From the NCBI GenBank assembly GCA_905479075.1, contig CAJQLA010000017.1, positions 1 to 64,000 on the forward strand: 64,000 bases of DNA. Direction: 5' to 3'. This document shows positions 34,417 to 43,625 of this stretch, in pieces. Source of the stretch: an uncultured Gammaproteobacteria bacterium (GTDB taxonomy: Bacteria > Pseudomonadota > Gammaproteobacteria > Nitrosococcales > Methylophagaceae). Position 1 is the stretch's first letter; the number at the start of each line of letters is the position of its first letter. The translations under genes and the position numbers were made by a program. The notes beneath the pieces were generated by a model. The model did not search any database. It saw only the letters and a program-made list of their open reading frames with translations, and was not told the DNA's origin.

Positions 34417-35504
34417 TGCAGACATATCCCATTGCGACAATAGATCTCGCTGCACTCAAACATAATTTATCAGAGCTTAAACAGTTAGCTCCTAACAGCA
34501 ATATCATGTCTGTTATTAAGGCCAATGGCTATGGACATGGTGCTGTCGAAATGGCGCATGCACTTGAAGGTAGTGATGCCTTTGCTGTCGCCAGGCTTGC
34601 GGAAGGTGTTCAACTCCGTGAAGCAGGCATTAGCAAAGCCATCGTATTGTTAGAAGGTGTTCATTCGGTTGAAGAGTTACAACACGCAGCACAATATCAA
34701 CTATCACCTGTGTTTCATCATTTCTCCCAGCTAGAGCTCCTGCAACAAACACAAATTAGTAAGCCATTGCAGTTTTGCTGGTTAATGATTGAGACAGGGA
34801 TGCATCGCTTAGGAATAAGTTTAGATGACTGTCAACACGCTTTCGAAGTGCTGTCGAATAGCTCGTTAATAGAAGGTGATATTGGGTTGATGAGCCACTT
34901 TGCTAATTCTGATAGTGTTGGTGATGAGCGTAACCTACAACAGCTACAACAAATACACTATGCTAAAAATTTGTATTCTACGCAAATAAGCATGGCAAAT
35001 TCAGCGGCAATATTATCAATGGCAGACAGTCACTTTGAGTGGCTAAGACCAGGTCTTGTGCTTTATGGTATTTCTCCTTTTGATGATAAAACAGCAGCCG
35101 ATTTAGGGTTAAAACCTGTGATGAAATTAAGTGCTCAAATTGTTTCTATTAAGGAAGTCAAAAAAGGTGAACAGGTTGGGTACGGTGGAGAATGGCAAGC
35201 GACTAATGTGTCAAAAATAGGCACAGTCGATATTGGTTATGGCGATGGCTATAGCAGACAACTTTCAAATGTAGGACATGTCAGTGTTAATGGCCAAAAA
35301 GTAGCTGTTATAGGACGCGTGTCTATGGATATGATTTGTATTGATTTATCAACTATGGAACATGTTGAAGTTGGTCAAGAAGTGGTGTTGTGGGGAGACG
35401 ATGAACTTCCTGTTGAAGCTGTTGCAGCACAAGCTAATACCATTCCTTATGAATTAGTGTGTCAATTGAATGAACGCGTAGCAAGGCAATATATCAATGG
35501 CTAA
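34416..35504 (+). CDS. alr: Alanine racemase
   Basis: A PLP enzyme that supplies D-alanine for peptidoglycan. The PLP-lysine motif SVIKANGYGHGAVEMA is at the start; GLMSHFANSD, WLRPGLVLYGISPF, VSKIGTVDIGYGDGYSR with the catalytic Tyr region and GRVSMDMICIDLS complete the set. Length, 362 residues, is normal. The start overlaps the dnaB stop (TAATG) and the end overlaps radA by eight bases; dnaB-alr-radA is a frequent gammaproteobacterial order. D-alanine made here would be used by Ddl in the cluster at 56 kb. Confidence 0.96.
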   Translation: MQTYPIATIDLAALKHNLSELKQLAPNSNIMSVIKANGYGHGAVEMAHALEGSDAFAVARLAEGVQLREAGISKAIVLLEGVHSVEELQHAAQYQLSPVFHHFSQLELLQQTQISKPLQFCWLMIETGMHRLGISLDDCQHAFEVLSNSSLIEGDIGLMSHFANSDSVGDERNLQQLQQIHYAKNLYSTQISMANSAAILSMADSHFEWLRPGLVLYGISPFDDKTAADLGLKPVMKLSAQIVSIKEVKKGEQVGYGGEWQATNVSKIGTVDIGYGDGYSRQLSNVGHVSVNGQKVAVIGRVSMDMICIDLSTMEHVEVGQEVVLWGDDELPVEAVAAQANTIPYELVCQLNERVARQYING

Positions 35505-36888
35505 AGTCAAGCGAGTCTATAGCTGTAAAGAATGTGGTGGTCAGACCCCTCAATGGGCAGGCCGTTGTGGCGATTGTGGTGCATGGAATAGTCTCGAGGA
35601 AGAAGTCCAAACAGCATCTACTACCACAAGCCAAGCGGCTACTATTAGCCGTCACGCAGGTTATGCCGGCGAACAAAAAGCACAAGTTCAAGCACTCAGT
35701 GAAGTAACATCAGAAAAAGCGGTACGCTGGACAACAGGCTTACCAGAACTAGACAGAGTACTAGGTGGTGGTTTGGTGACAGGTTCAGTGGTGTTAATAG
35801 GCGGCGATCCGGGAATAGGGAAGTCAACTTTATTACTACAAGCCATGGCAATGATGGCTAAAAGTAGTGGTATCAGTCCGCTGTATATTAGTGGTGAAGA
35901 GTCGTTACAACAGATTCGATTACGTGCAGAAAGATTGCAGTTAGAAAAAGTCCCTCTAGATTTATTGGCAGAAACCCATGCAGAACAAATGGTCGCAACT
36001 GCAGCAAAATTAAAGCCACAAGTGATGGTGATAGATTCAATCCAAACGGTATTCACGGAATTATTACAATCAGCACCGGGTACAGTGGCACAAGTACGTG
36101 AAAGTGCTGCTCAACTTGTTAGGTTTGCTAAATCCAGTGGCACTACGATGGTGCTCGTTGGTCATGTTACAAAACAAGGTGCTTTAGCAGGCCCTCGTGT
36201 GCTTGAGCACATGGTGGATACCGTATTGTATTTTGAGGGTGACTCTTCTACACGTTTTCGTATCCTACGAGCAGTTAAAAATCGTTTTGGTGCTGTCAAT
36301 GAGCTAGGCGTATTCGGTATGACCGAATTAGGTCTGAAAGAGGTTAGTAACCCATCTGCTATCTTTTTATCTCGTGGTGATGATGCACTATCAGGCAGTG
36401 TCGTAACCGTCATCAGAGAGGGAAGTAGACCGATGCTGGTGGAAGTACAAGCATTGGTTGATGATAGCCCCTTGGGTAATCCTCGCCGTGTCTCCGTCGG
36501 TTTAGATCAAAACCGTTTGGCAATGCTATTAGCGATTCTGCATCGACATGGTGGTATCACCTGTAGCGATCAAGATGTGTTTATTAATGTAGTCGGTGGG
36601 GTAAAACTGAGTGAAACAGGTGCAGATTTAGCTGTTTTAGCTGCTGTGCTTTCAAGCCTTAGAAATAAACCGATCAGACGCGATTTAATTATTTTTGGTG
36701 AAGTCGGTTTAACAGGTGAGATCAGACCCGTTCAAGCTGGTGAAGAACGTATTCATGATGCGGCAAAGCATGGTTTTAAGCAGGCTATAGTTCCGACCGC
36801 CAATGCACCACGAAAAGCAATAAAAGGAATTAAAGTCACTGCAGTACAACACTTGTCTGAAGCGATAGATACTCTGATTAATGGTTGA
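35497..36888 (+). CDS. radA: DNA repair protein RadA
   Basis: A RecA-related branch-migration helicase. It begins with the four-Cys zinc finger CKECGGQTPQWAGRCGDCGA, then Walker A LIGGDPGIGKSTLLLQA, the RadA-specific KNRFGAVNELGVFGM motif, and a C-terminal Lon-protease-like domain (DLAVLAAVLSSLRNKPI, GEVGLTGEIRPV). Length, 463 residues, is normal. It begins within the last codons of alr, so the two are coupled. Confidence 0.96.
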   Translation: MAKVKRVYSCKECGGQTPQWAGRCGDCGAWNSLEEEVQTASTTTSQAATISRHAGYAGEQKAQVQALSEVTSEKAVRWTTGLPELDRVLGGGLVTGSVVLIGGDPGIGKSTLLLQAMAMMAKSSGISPLYISGEESLQQIRLRAERLQLEKVPLDLLAETHAEQMVATAAKLKPQVMVIDSIQTVFTELLQSAPGTVAQVRESAAQLVRFAKSSGTTMVLVGHVTKQGALAGPRVLEHMVDTVLYFEGDSSTRFRILRAVKNRFGAVNELGVFGMTELGLKEVSNPSAIFLSRGDDALSGSVVTVIREGSRPMLVEVQALVDDSPLGNPRRVSVGLDQNRLAMLLAILHRHGGITCSDQDVFINVVGGVKLSETGADLAVLAAVLSSLRNKPIRRDLIIFGEVGLTGEIRPVQAGEERIHDAAKHGFKQAIVPTANAPRKAIKGIKVTAVQHLSEAIDTLING

Positions 36889-36965
36889 TTTAATCTAGTA
36901 ATATTAAGAGCAACTTCGAAATGTTTAGATAGCTATACATGTAATTAAGTATTAGAGGAAAAAAA

Positions 36966-37391
36966 ATGTTGTGGGTTAAGGCGTTACATATTATTAGCGT
37001 TATCACTTGGTTTGCGGCCTTGTTCTACTTACCTAGACTATTTGTTTATCATGCCATGTGTGAGGATGAAGCAGGCAATGCAAGATTTAAAGTGATGGAG
37101 CGAAAGCTGTATAGAGGCATTATGACGCCGAGTGCTATTGTGGCATTAGTCTTGGGAGTTTGGTTAATCAGTTATTATTCACTAGAAAGTTTATTAGCAA
37201 TGCACTGGCTGCATGCAAAATTATTATTAGTGTTATTTTTATTCGCCTATCACGGTGCCTGTGGACGTTTTTTAAAACAGTTTGCTAACGATAGTAATCA
37301 GCATTCACATGTTTACTATCGTTGGTTTAATGAGCTACCTGTGTTGATTCTAGTAGCAGTTGTGATATTAGCAGTCGTTAAACCCTTTTAA
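36966..37391 (+). CDS. hemJ: Protoporphyrinogen oxidase HemJ
   Basis: A 141-residue membrane protein starting MLWVKALHIISVITWFAALF, followed by YLPRLFVYHA, the conserved His/Arg pattern of HemJ; about four membrane segments follow. HemJ oxidises protoporphyrinogen IX to protoporphyrin IX, the penultimate step of heme synthesis. TTAGAGGAAAAAA before the ATG is the ribosome site. It lies 77 bases downstream of radA and converges on the BON-domain gene, with three bases between stops and no clear terminator. Confidence 0.9.
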   Translation: MLWVKALHIISVITWFAALFYLPRLFVYHAMCEDEAGNARFKVMERKLYRGIMTPSAIVALVLGVWLISYYSLESLLAMHWLHAKLLLVLFLFAYHGACGRFLKQFANDSNQHSHVYYRWFNELPVLILVAVVILAVVKPF

Positions 37392-37394
37392 AGT

Positions 37395-37970
37395 TTATTT
37401 AGAGTATTCAAATAGTTTGACTACGCGTTGAACACCGGCTGATTGGGTGACTACACGAACAGCACGATCAGCTTCTGTCTTATTAACGATTCCCATGAGG
37501 TAAACAATGCCATGTTCGGTCACCACTTTTATATAGAAGGGGTCGACATTTTGTTCAGCAGCTAATTTTGTTTTTATTTTAGAGGTTATCCAAGCATCAC
37601 TACTGCGAGAAGGCAGTGCACTCGGTGCAGCTATAATGAGTTCATTATGAATACGTCTTACTTTTGGAATATTTTTAACAACACTGTTAACTTTTTGTTT
37701 AAGTGATTCGGTTAATGTTTCACCTGTTACAAGTACAATGCCGTTGTAGCTTGTCACATTGATATGACTTTGGTTATAAATCTCTTTGTCATTATAAATA
37801 GCTAAAGCAGCTTTAAATTCAATGCCTTGATCATCAATTACGGAACCAGCTGTTCGTCGATCATAAGCAATGGAAGCACCAGTAGCAGCACCAGTAACAA
37901 CAGCAGTGGCACAAGCTTGTAGAAAGATGATTGGGACAAGGGCAATAAGAAGATACTTAAATTTTGACAT
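37395..37970 (-). CDS. dolP: BON-domain outer-membrane lipoprotein, DolP-like
   Basis: From the ATG at 37970 (AGGAAACC ribosome site) this is a 191-residue lipoprotein with the lipobox LQAC, a short Gly/Ala linker (TGAATGASIAYDRRTAG) and two BON domains (about residues 45-110 and 125-190; SYNGIVLVTGE and EHGIVYLMGIV). DolP/YraP guards outer-membrane integrity. Order lpoA-yraN-dolP is like E. coli, but diaA, which lies between yraN and dolP there, is absent. Confidence 0.88.
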   Translation of the reverse strand: MSKFKYLLIALVPIIFLQACATAVVTGAATGASIAYDRRTAGSVIDDQGIEFKAALAIYNDKEIYNQSHINVTSYNGIVLVTGETLTESLKQKVNSVVKNIPKVRRIHNELIIAAPSALPSRSSDAWITSKIKTKLAAEQNVDPFYIKVVTEHGIVYLMGIVNKTEADRAVRVVTQSAGVQRVVKLFEYSK

Positions 37971-38031
37971 AATGGTTTCCTGATTGATTGGCTGTTTATT
38001 ATCTCTGGCTATGACTCGTTTAGCTACTGAT

Positions 38032-38394
38032 TTAATTAAGTTGAAAAGCATCTTTTATCCAAGCAAGACTACTTTTGTCATCACCAGGACTAATGGCAAC
38101 AACATCAAAGCGATAGTTCCGATAGCTAGTTGTATGTTTTTGTAAGTAGACTTGTGCGGCATGAATAATACGAGACTGCTTTTGGCTATTGACACTTTCT
38201 GCGGCACTGCCATATTTATCTGTTTTACGGTAACGGACTTCAACAAATATCAGACACTCTTGATCGGACATGATCAGATCAATTTCACCGCCACGACTAT
38301 GAAAATTTTGCTCAATTAACTCAAGACCGAATGATAGCAGGTGTTGTAAAGCTTGTTGTTCAGCATGATCACCGCGTTGCTTGGTTGTTATCAT
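38032..38394 (-). CDS. yraN: YraN-family (UPF0102) endonuclease-like protein
   Basis: A 120-residue protein with the restriction-endonuclease-like core: GDHAEQQALQHLLSFGLELIE, then NFHSRGGEIDLIMSD and CLIFVEVRYRKTDKYG, giving the E...D...ExR set of the UPF0102 family. The function in the cell is not settled. The start overlaps the lpoA stop by four bases. The end lies 61 bases before dolP. Confidence 0.92.
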   Translation of the reverse strand: MITTKQRGDHAEQQALQHLLSFGLELIEQNFHSRGGEIDLIMSDQECLIFVEVRYRKTDKYGSAAESVNSQKQSRIIHAAQVYLQKHTTSYRNYRFDVVAISPGDDKSSLAWIKDAFQLN

Positions 38395-40277
38395 TGCAAG
38401 ACATTATTAGGCCTAGACAAAGCCTGTATTTTGCCATCCTTGAATTTGCCAGATTGTAACTTCCGACGAATATAACCCAACTCATCAACAGATAAAGTGC
38501 CAGTCGCGCCTTGAATACCAAGATTACTTGAACGACGTAGACTACTTAATTGATTAGTAAGTCGATATGCATCTGCTCCCAGTGCATAAAGCCGTACAAG
38601 TGAATTAAAAGAATTGGATGGATTTTCAGCTTGTAATACAGCGTAAGCTGAATCAAGCCGAGCTAAACTACTATAAACCCATGGGATATCATTAATAATA
38701 AGACCATTTAAATCAATATCTTGTTGGCTATTTTCATAGCCAGCATAGGCATGAGAAGTGGCAATAATAGGTAGGTCACCCGAACGATGAAACCTGAGCT
38801 GAGGTACTAGTTGACGTGCTTTTAAAGGACGAGCGACAACAAAAATAAAATCGAGGTCTTGTCGGCGGCGAGGTTCAAATTCTGCAGATTGACCTATGAC
38901 ACGTTTTAATGTTTGATAACGATGTTCGCTAGAGGTTAAACCTAGCAGTGGTGTAAGGGTAGAAGAGAAGTCATTTGCTGATTCATCGTACATCGCTTGG
39001 CTAAGCAATGTGCCACCTTTGGCTATCCATTGGTCTATAAAGGTGGAGGAAACGCGTTGCCCCCACTCTGCATTAGGCAGAATAATAGCCGCACGTTGAT
39101 ATCCTTCCTGTAAGGCATAATTCACTGCTGACAGAGCATCATCCTCAGGCGCTAAACCAAATTGAAATAAATTACGTTTACCTTGTTCTATCGGCAAACG
39201 ATTTAGAGCTAAAACAGGAATGGCAAGGTCATTATTATCGCTTAAGTCTTGTAAGGCTTTCTTATCTAACGGGCCAATAATTAAATCAGCATTAACAGAT
39301 AAGGCTTGTTGATAGGCTTGCTGGACATTAGTAAAACCGCTAACTGAATCAGTACGAACATCAATAAAATGTAGTTGCGTATTCGCTGCCGAAGCAGAAT
39401 GGGCAGCCAAAATACCCTGTTTAACAGCTTGAGCTGCGTTAGCGTATGGTCCCGTTTCAGGGAGTAGAATCGCGATACTATCTAATGATTGGGGTAATTC
39501 AAATTCTACTTCTTGTGAAAATGAAGACTGATACAGGCTAGGCTTCGCTGGATGGTTAGGGTAGTTGCGCTGCCAGTCTTCTATCGCAACCACAAGGGCC
39601 GCAGGACGCTTTTGGTAACTTTTAATGATATAGGCAAGCGAAAACCAGCCGCTATCAATCGCTGGTGCCATCCCGGGGTTAAATAAATCCAATGCTTGCG
39701 ATGTTAAATTCATTAAAGCTTGCCATAAGGCTTGTTGGTTTTGCTCTTGAGCTTCACCATCTAAAAATGAATCTAGGCGTATATGGCTATTGGCTTTTTC
39801 TAGCCAATTTTCAGTAACCGCATAAGCTTCAATGCGGATTTTAAGTAGCTTTTTCTGCTGACTTACCGACAACGAATTTAAAGAGTAACTATCAACTGCC
39901 ATTAAGGCTTGGTCAGCTTGTGACTGTGCGAGTTTTAAGCGGGCGTCAACAAGTGAGGCATTGATCAGATCCGCAGGATCCAGTTTTTTCCGATTTATTT
40001 TTGTAAACGCGTCTATTGCCGTCTCATATTGCTCGTCATTTAATAAAGCATCAGCGGCTTTCAAATAAAAATATGCTCGTGTTTTACCTCTACTAGATTG
40101 AGCGAGGTTTAAATATTGTTGAGCAGCATTATTGTAATCCCCTGAACGCGCAGCGGCTTGGGCTACCGATGCTGCTTGTGCATCTTCTTGTGATAAAACG
40201 AGTGGCCCTACAGACTGACACGCGCTGATCGTCAGAGTTAGCGCTATAATTGCAACAAATAAAAATCGCGACTTCAT
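38391..40277 (-). CDS. lpoA: Penicillin-binding protein activator LpoA
   Basis: A 628-residue outer-membrane lipoprotein that stimulates the PBP1A peptidoglycan synthase from outside. Signal peptide and lipobox TISAC (Cys20) are clear. The N-domain (about 30-250) is TPR-like helical; the C-domain (about 265-628) has a periplasmic-binding-protein fold (DSIAILLPETGPYANAAQAVKQG, ADLIIGPLDKKALQDL, IFVVARPLKARQLVPQLRFH). It is divergent from rsmI with about 90 bases between, as in E. coli. Confidence 0.93.
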   Translation of the reverse strand: MKSRFLFVAIIALTLTISACQSVGPLVLSQEDAQAASVAQAAARSGDYNNAAQQYLNLAQSSRGKTRAYFYLKAADALLNDEQYETAIDAFTKINRKKLDPADLINASLVDARLKLAQSQADQALMAVDSYSLNSLSVSQQKKLLKIRIEAYAVTENWLEKANSHIRLDSFLDGEAQEQNQQALWQALMNLTSQALDLFNPGMAPAIDSGWFSLAYIIKSYQKRPAALVVAIEDWQRNYPNHPAKPSLYQSSFSQEVEFELPQSLDSIAILLPETGPYANAAQAVKQGILAAHSASAANTQLHFIDVRTDSVSGFTNVQQAYQQALSVNADLIIGPLDKKALQDLSDNNDLAIPVLALNRLPIEQGKRNLFQFGLAPEDDALSAVNYALQEGYQRAAIILPNAEWGQRVSSTFIDQWIAKGGTLLSQAMYDESANDFSSTLTPLLGLTSSEHRYQTLKRVIGQSAEFEPRRRQDLDFIFVVARPLKARQLVPQLRFHRSGDLPIIATSHAYAGYENSQQDIDLNGLIINDIPWVYSSLARLDSAYAVLQAENPSNSFNSLVRLYALGADAYRLTNQLSSLRRSSNLGIQGATGTLSVDELGYIRRKLQSGKFKDGKIQALSRPNNVLQ

Positions 40278-40368
40278 GGTTTGCTATCTATTCCCTAATA
40301 GTATGTAAAACATCTTACCTGTTAGCGTATATTACGACTAGAACCGAGTGAACAAAAAGGCCATATTT

Positions 40369-41223
40369 GTGCAAAAAACAGCGACAGCAACCTTATATAT
40401 CGTTGCCACTCCAATAGGTAATCTAATGGATATATCTCAACGCGCGATTGATACCTTAAAACAGGTTGATGTTATTGCGGCTGAGGATACCCGCCATAGT
40501 GGACATTTATTACAACATTATTCAATCAAAACGCCCACAGTTTCATTACATGAACATAATGAACAACAGCGAAGTGAAGCTCTTTTAGCACGACTACAAA
40601 AAGGTGAAACAGTGGCATTGATTAGCGATGCTGGCACACCATTAATCAGTGATCCTGGGTATAGGTTAGTCTCACTTGTTCGAGAACACGATATTGATGT
40701 TGTACCTATACCTGGAAGCTGTGCATTGATTGCGGCGTTGTCGGCTTCAGGCTTGCCTTCAGATAAGTTTTCATTTGAAGGGTTTTTACCTGCTAAGCAA
40801 GGGACGCGTCAGCAAAGCTTAGAACAATTAGCAAACGAGACACGTACGATGATTTTCTACGAAAGCCCAAGGCGATTGAATAAAACACTAGAAGATATGA
40901 TGATATTTTTTGGCAGAGATCGTCGGGTCTGTCTGGCGCGTGAACTTACAAAATTACACGAAACCATCGAAACAAGACCATTAGCAGACTTATTGAATTG
41001 GGTAAGCGATGATAGTAATCAACAGCGGGGTGAGTGTGTGTTACTCGTTGAAGGCCAAACGGTGCAGCATGATGTTAATGACGATGAAATAAATCGCGTG
41101 TTGAAGCTACTCTTAGCAGATTTATCTGTTAAACGGGCTGCAGCCATAACGGCTTCGCTGTTAGATGTTAGTAAGAACAAGGCTTATGAAATGGCCTTGA
41201 AACTCCAGCAGAAAGATACGTAG
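40369..41223 (+). CDS. rsmI: 16S rRNA 2'-O-ribose C1402 methyltransferase RsmI
   Basis: A SAM-dependent tetrapyrrole-methylase-fold enzyme for C1402 of 16S rRNA. It shows LYIVATPIGNLMDISQRAI, AAEDTRHSGHLLQHY, LISDAGTPLISDPGYRLV, VPIPGSCALIAALSASGL and FYESPRRLNKTLEDM. The GTG at 40369 is preferred because AAAAGG lies eight bases ahead and the homologous region begins right after; a GTG at 40348 is also open but has no ribosome site. It directly precedes rnpB. Confidence 0.94.
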   Translation: MQKTATATLYIVATPIGNLMDISQRAIDTLKQVDVIAAEDTRHSGHLLQHYSIKTPTVSLHEHNEQQRSEALLARLQKGETVALISDAGTPLISDPGYRLVSLVREHDIDVVPIPGSCALIAALSASGLPSDKFSFEGFLPAKQGTRQQSLEQLANETRTMIFYESPRRLNKTLEDMMIFFGRDRRVCLARELTKLHETIETRPLADLLNWVSDDSNQQRGECVLLVEGQTVQHDVNDDEINRVLKLLLADLSVKRAAAITASLLDVSKNKAYEMALKLQQKDT

Positions 41224-41241
41224 TCAGGTATGATCTTGGCA

Positions 41242-41604
<363 letters not shown>

Positions 41605-41732
41605 TTTTTGATTACTCAAAATGATTATCCCTTCCTTATGGAAGAATGCATCATGTAGACATTTTCTGATTCTGAAAAGTTGTTGAAACTATTTTTAAGA
41701 TAGCTTGCTTAGAAATATATCTGGATAAAAAA

Positions 41733-41767
41733 AGCTCCTACCAATCACTTAGTAGGAGCTTTTTTTA
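41733..41767 (-). terminator. Bidirectional terminator between rnpB and the beta-barrel gene
   Basis: AGCTCCTAC (41733-41741) and GTAGGAGCT (41752-41760) form a 9-bp stem flanked by runs of A on the left and T on the right. It can end the minus-strand beta-barrel gene, whose stop is at 41785, and catch plus-strand transcripts from rnpB. Confidence 0.9.
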
Positions 41768-41784
41768 TTTAAAGTAAAAAATTC

Positions 41785-42456
41785 TTAGAAATTATAGCTT
41801 ATGCCTAGGTTAATAGACCAAACTTCACCAATATCAATATTATCTCCAGTGTCAGCATCATCTAGAACAGCAGGTACATTTAGATTTTTAGATTCATCAA
41901 AGTCCATCCATAATGCTTCTGCTCTAAGGCTTAGGTTGTTGTCAAACATACGTTCAACACCAAAACCAAGAACTAATGCCGTATCGTCAAAGCTTAATTT
42001 GTCTGGAGTACTATTGTTCTCATCTTGTTCGACGCGAAGTTCAGCATCCATAGAAGCTGCACCAGCTGTACCATAAACCAGCCAATGATCATTTAGTAAC
42101 CAACCCACTCGTCCCCTAATTGACCAAAAATCTTCAGTCTCAAACTCCTGTATATTGCTTTCCCCGTCGATAAGGCTTTCTTCCATGTCAGCATCGGTAT
42201 AATTCAACTCGATACCATAAACCATATTATTATGTTGGAAGTTATAGCCAATCTGACCACCGTAAACAGTCTCGTCATCTTCTAATTTACCTAGATCTGG
42301 TACTGGTGAGGAACCAAAGCTATCGAACACACCACTCACATCGTTCTCAGCATGACCGACATGGGCACCAACATATAATCCATTCCAATCAGCACTGGCA
42401 GTAGCACTGAATAAAAGAGTGCTTGATATAGCAATTGTAGTGAATAATTTTTTCAT
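41785..42456 (-). CDS. Outer-membrane beta-barrel protein
   Basis: A 223-residue protein with a signal peptide (about residues 1-22, TASA cleavage) followed by alternating beta strands: WNGLYVGAHVGHAEND, YGGQIGYNFQHNNMVYGIEL, RGRVGWLLNDHWLVYGTAG and a final aromatic residue (INLGISYNF). This fits the small porin/opacity (OmpX/Omp25-like) eight-stranded barrels. Function unknown. AAGGAAAA is its ribosome site. The gene sits alone between rnpB and a degenerate second copy of the rnpB 3' end, so it may have been inserted there. Confidence 0.88.
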   Translation of the reverse strand: MKKLFTTIAISSTLLFSATASADWNGLYVGAHVGHAENDVSGVFDSFGSSPVPDLGKLEDDETVYGGQIGYNFQHNNMVYGIELNYTDADMEESLIDGESNIQEFETEDFWSIRGRVGWLLNDHWLVYGTAGAASMDAELRVEQDENNSTPDKLSFDDTALVLGFGVERMFDNNLSLRAEALWMDFDESKNLNVPAVLDDADTGDNIDIGEVWSINLGISYNF

Positions 42457-43078
42457 TTAGTTTTCCTTGTTTAGTCTACTAGAATTGTTTTTTTGTGAAC
42501 CACATACCATTGTTAGGACATCTACTTATCAATGCAAGTAAAAAAGTACATTTTGAAGGATTGATGGATTCTAAGTAGCAGATTTACAACAAATATTGAT
42601 ATTTTTGTGTAATTTGTTGTCAAGAAGATAAGCTGCTATTCATTACCTTGTTGAAAATTGCTGTATGACAGAAGTTATGCTTCACAACTTGCCACAACTT
42701 TGACCCGCTAGGAGTAGTATGACTATTAATTGTGCGGTCAAGAAGCCAGCTTATTCGCCATCTCAGTATTTTAATACCACTTCATTGAGCCATACCTTCC
42801 TATTTCCAGTACCTTAATTTAGCCTTTTTCCCATTACATTTATTTGACTTCCGCTAAATCAATTTTGTAACGAAATTGAACAACTATGAAACATTAATTA
42901 ATACTTGTTGTAAATTCACCAATTTTAAAGATTAACTTCTAGAAACTACTTTAACTTCCGAACGCACAGTTTTGATAAAAAAGTAGTACTCATACCAGAG
43001 TGATTTGCGTTATCTCCCACTTTAATTAATATCACCTAAGTCATTGACGACAAAAGAGGATTTTGTTGATTGACATGC
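42457..43078. other. Gene-free interval before mraZ
   Basis: About 600 bases with no convincing coding frame on either strand. The left part must hold the promoter of the beta-barrel gene. The middle holds the degenerate rnpB 3' copy. No tRNA, IS end or riboswitch was recognised. The sequence is very AT-rich. Confidence 0.6.
42741..42767 (+). repeat. Direct repeat copy 2: degenerate rnpB 3' end
   Basis: AGAAGCCAGCTTATTCGCCA and the next seven bases match the last 26 bases of rnpB plus one flanking base (41579-41605) at 23 of 27 positions. Weaker resemblance may go on: CCTTCCT occurs 25 bases past copy 1 (41630) and 28 bases past copy 2 (42795). The rest of rnpB is absent, so this is a remnant and not a second RNase P RNA. 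Confidence 0.7.
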
Positions 43079-43107
43079 TTGACACTCACTAATGTCACTC
43101 CTATAGT
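43079..43107 (+). promoter_or_regulatory. Strong sigma70 promoter of the mraZ/dcw cluster
   Basis: A perfect TTGACA (43079-43084) and TATAGT (43102-43107) are 17 bases apart. The start of transcription would fall at about 43114, next to the MraZ boxes. This is the likely main promoter for the division and cell-wall cluster. Confidence 0.85.
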
Positions 43108-43115
43108 GTCGATAA

Positions 43116-43140
43116 GTGGGTAAAAGTGGATCAAAGTGGA
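43116..43140 (+). promoter_or_regulatory. MraZ operator: three 10-bp spaced GTGG(G/A) repeats
   Basis: GTGGG (43116), GTGGA (43126) and GTGGA (43136) are spaced by exactly ten bases. MraZ is known to bind direct GTGGG-type repeats at this spacing in front of its own gene. They lie just after the predicted transcription start, where binding would repress. Confidence 0.82.
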
Positions 43141-43164
43141 TCATTAATTTTTTAGGAGTTAATA

Positions 43165-43617
43165 GTGTTTCGAGGCGTAGCAACTTTCAATTTGGATGCA
43201 AAAGGACGGATGGCTATTCCTGCCAAATTCCGTAAGCATCTTGATGTCTGTTGTGAAGGCCGGCTTGTTATCACGATTGACCATTCTGACCATTGTCTCC
43301 AAATGTATCCGCTACCTGAATGGGAAGCAGTAGAACAAAAAATATCTGATCTGCCAAGTTTAAACCCACAAGTACGTCGTTTAAAACGCATGCTGCTGGG
43401 TTATGCCACCGAATGTGAGATGGATAACAACGGTCGAATTTTATTACCTGCGAAATTGCGTGAGTTTGCTGCACTGCAAAAAAGCATGGTGATGATTGGG
43501 CAAGGTAATAAATTTGAACTATGGGATGAAGAAACTTGGAATTCATTAATGGATGAATGTTTACAAGAAGATTTTGATGGTATTTTGCCAACCGAGTTAG
43601 AAAGCCTGTCTATTTAG
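43165..43617 (+). CDS. mraZ: Transcriptional regulator MraZ
   Basis: A 150-residue protein with two SpoVT-AbrB type DNA-binding halves: [20 protein letters not shown] and [17 protein letters not shown]. It forms ring-shaped oligomers that bind the repeats in front of the cluster and repress it. Start is GTG at 43165 with TAGGAGTT ahead. It is the first gene of the dcw cluster. Confidence 0.95.
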   Translation: MFRGVATFNLDAKGRMAIPAKFRKHLDVCCEGRLVITIDHSDHCLQMYPLPEWEAVEQKISDLPSLNPQVRRLKRMLLGYATECEMDNNGRILLPAKLREFAALQKSMVMIGQGNKFELWDEETWNSLMDECLQEDFDGILPTELESLSI

Positions 43618-43625
43618 GGGTTGAG

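Noticed and set aside
42700..42767. A second RNase P RNA gene
   Set aside because: Only the last 26 bases of rnpB, with a little flanking similarity, are repeated; the catalytic core and P1 5' strand are missing.
43271..43591. Open frames antisense to mraZ and to many dcw genes
   Set aside because: All are shadows of well-recognised genes on the plus strand.
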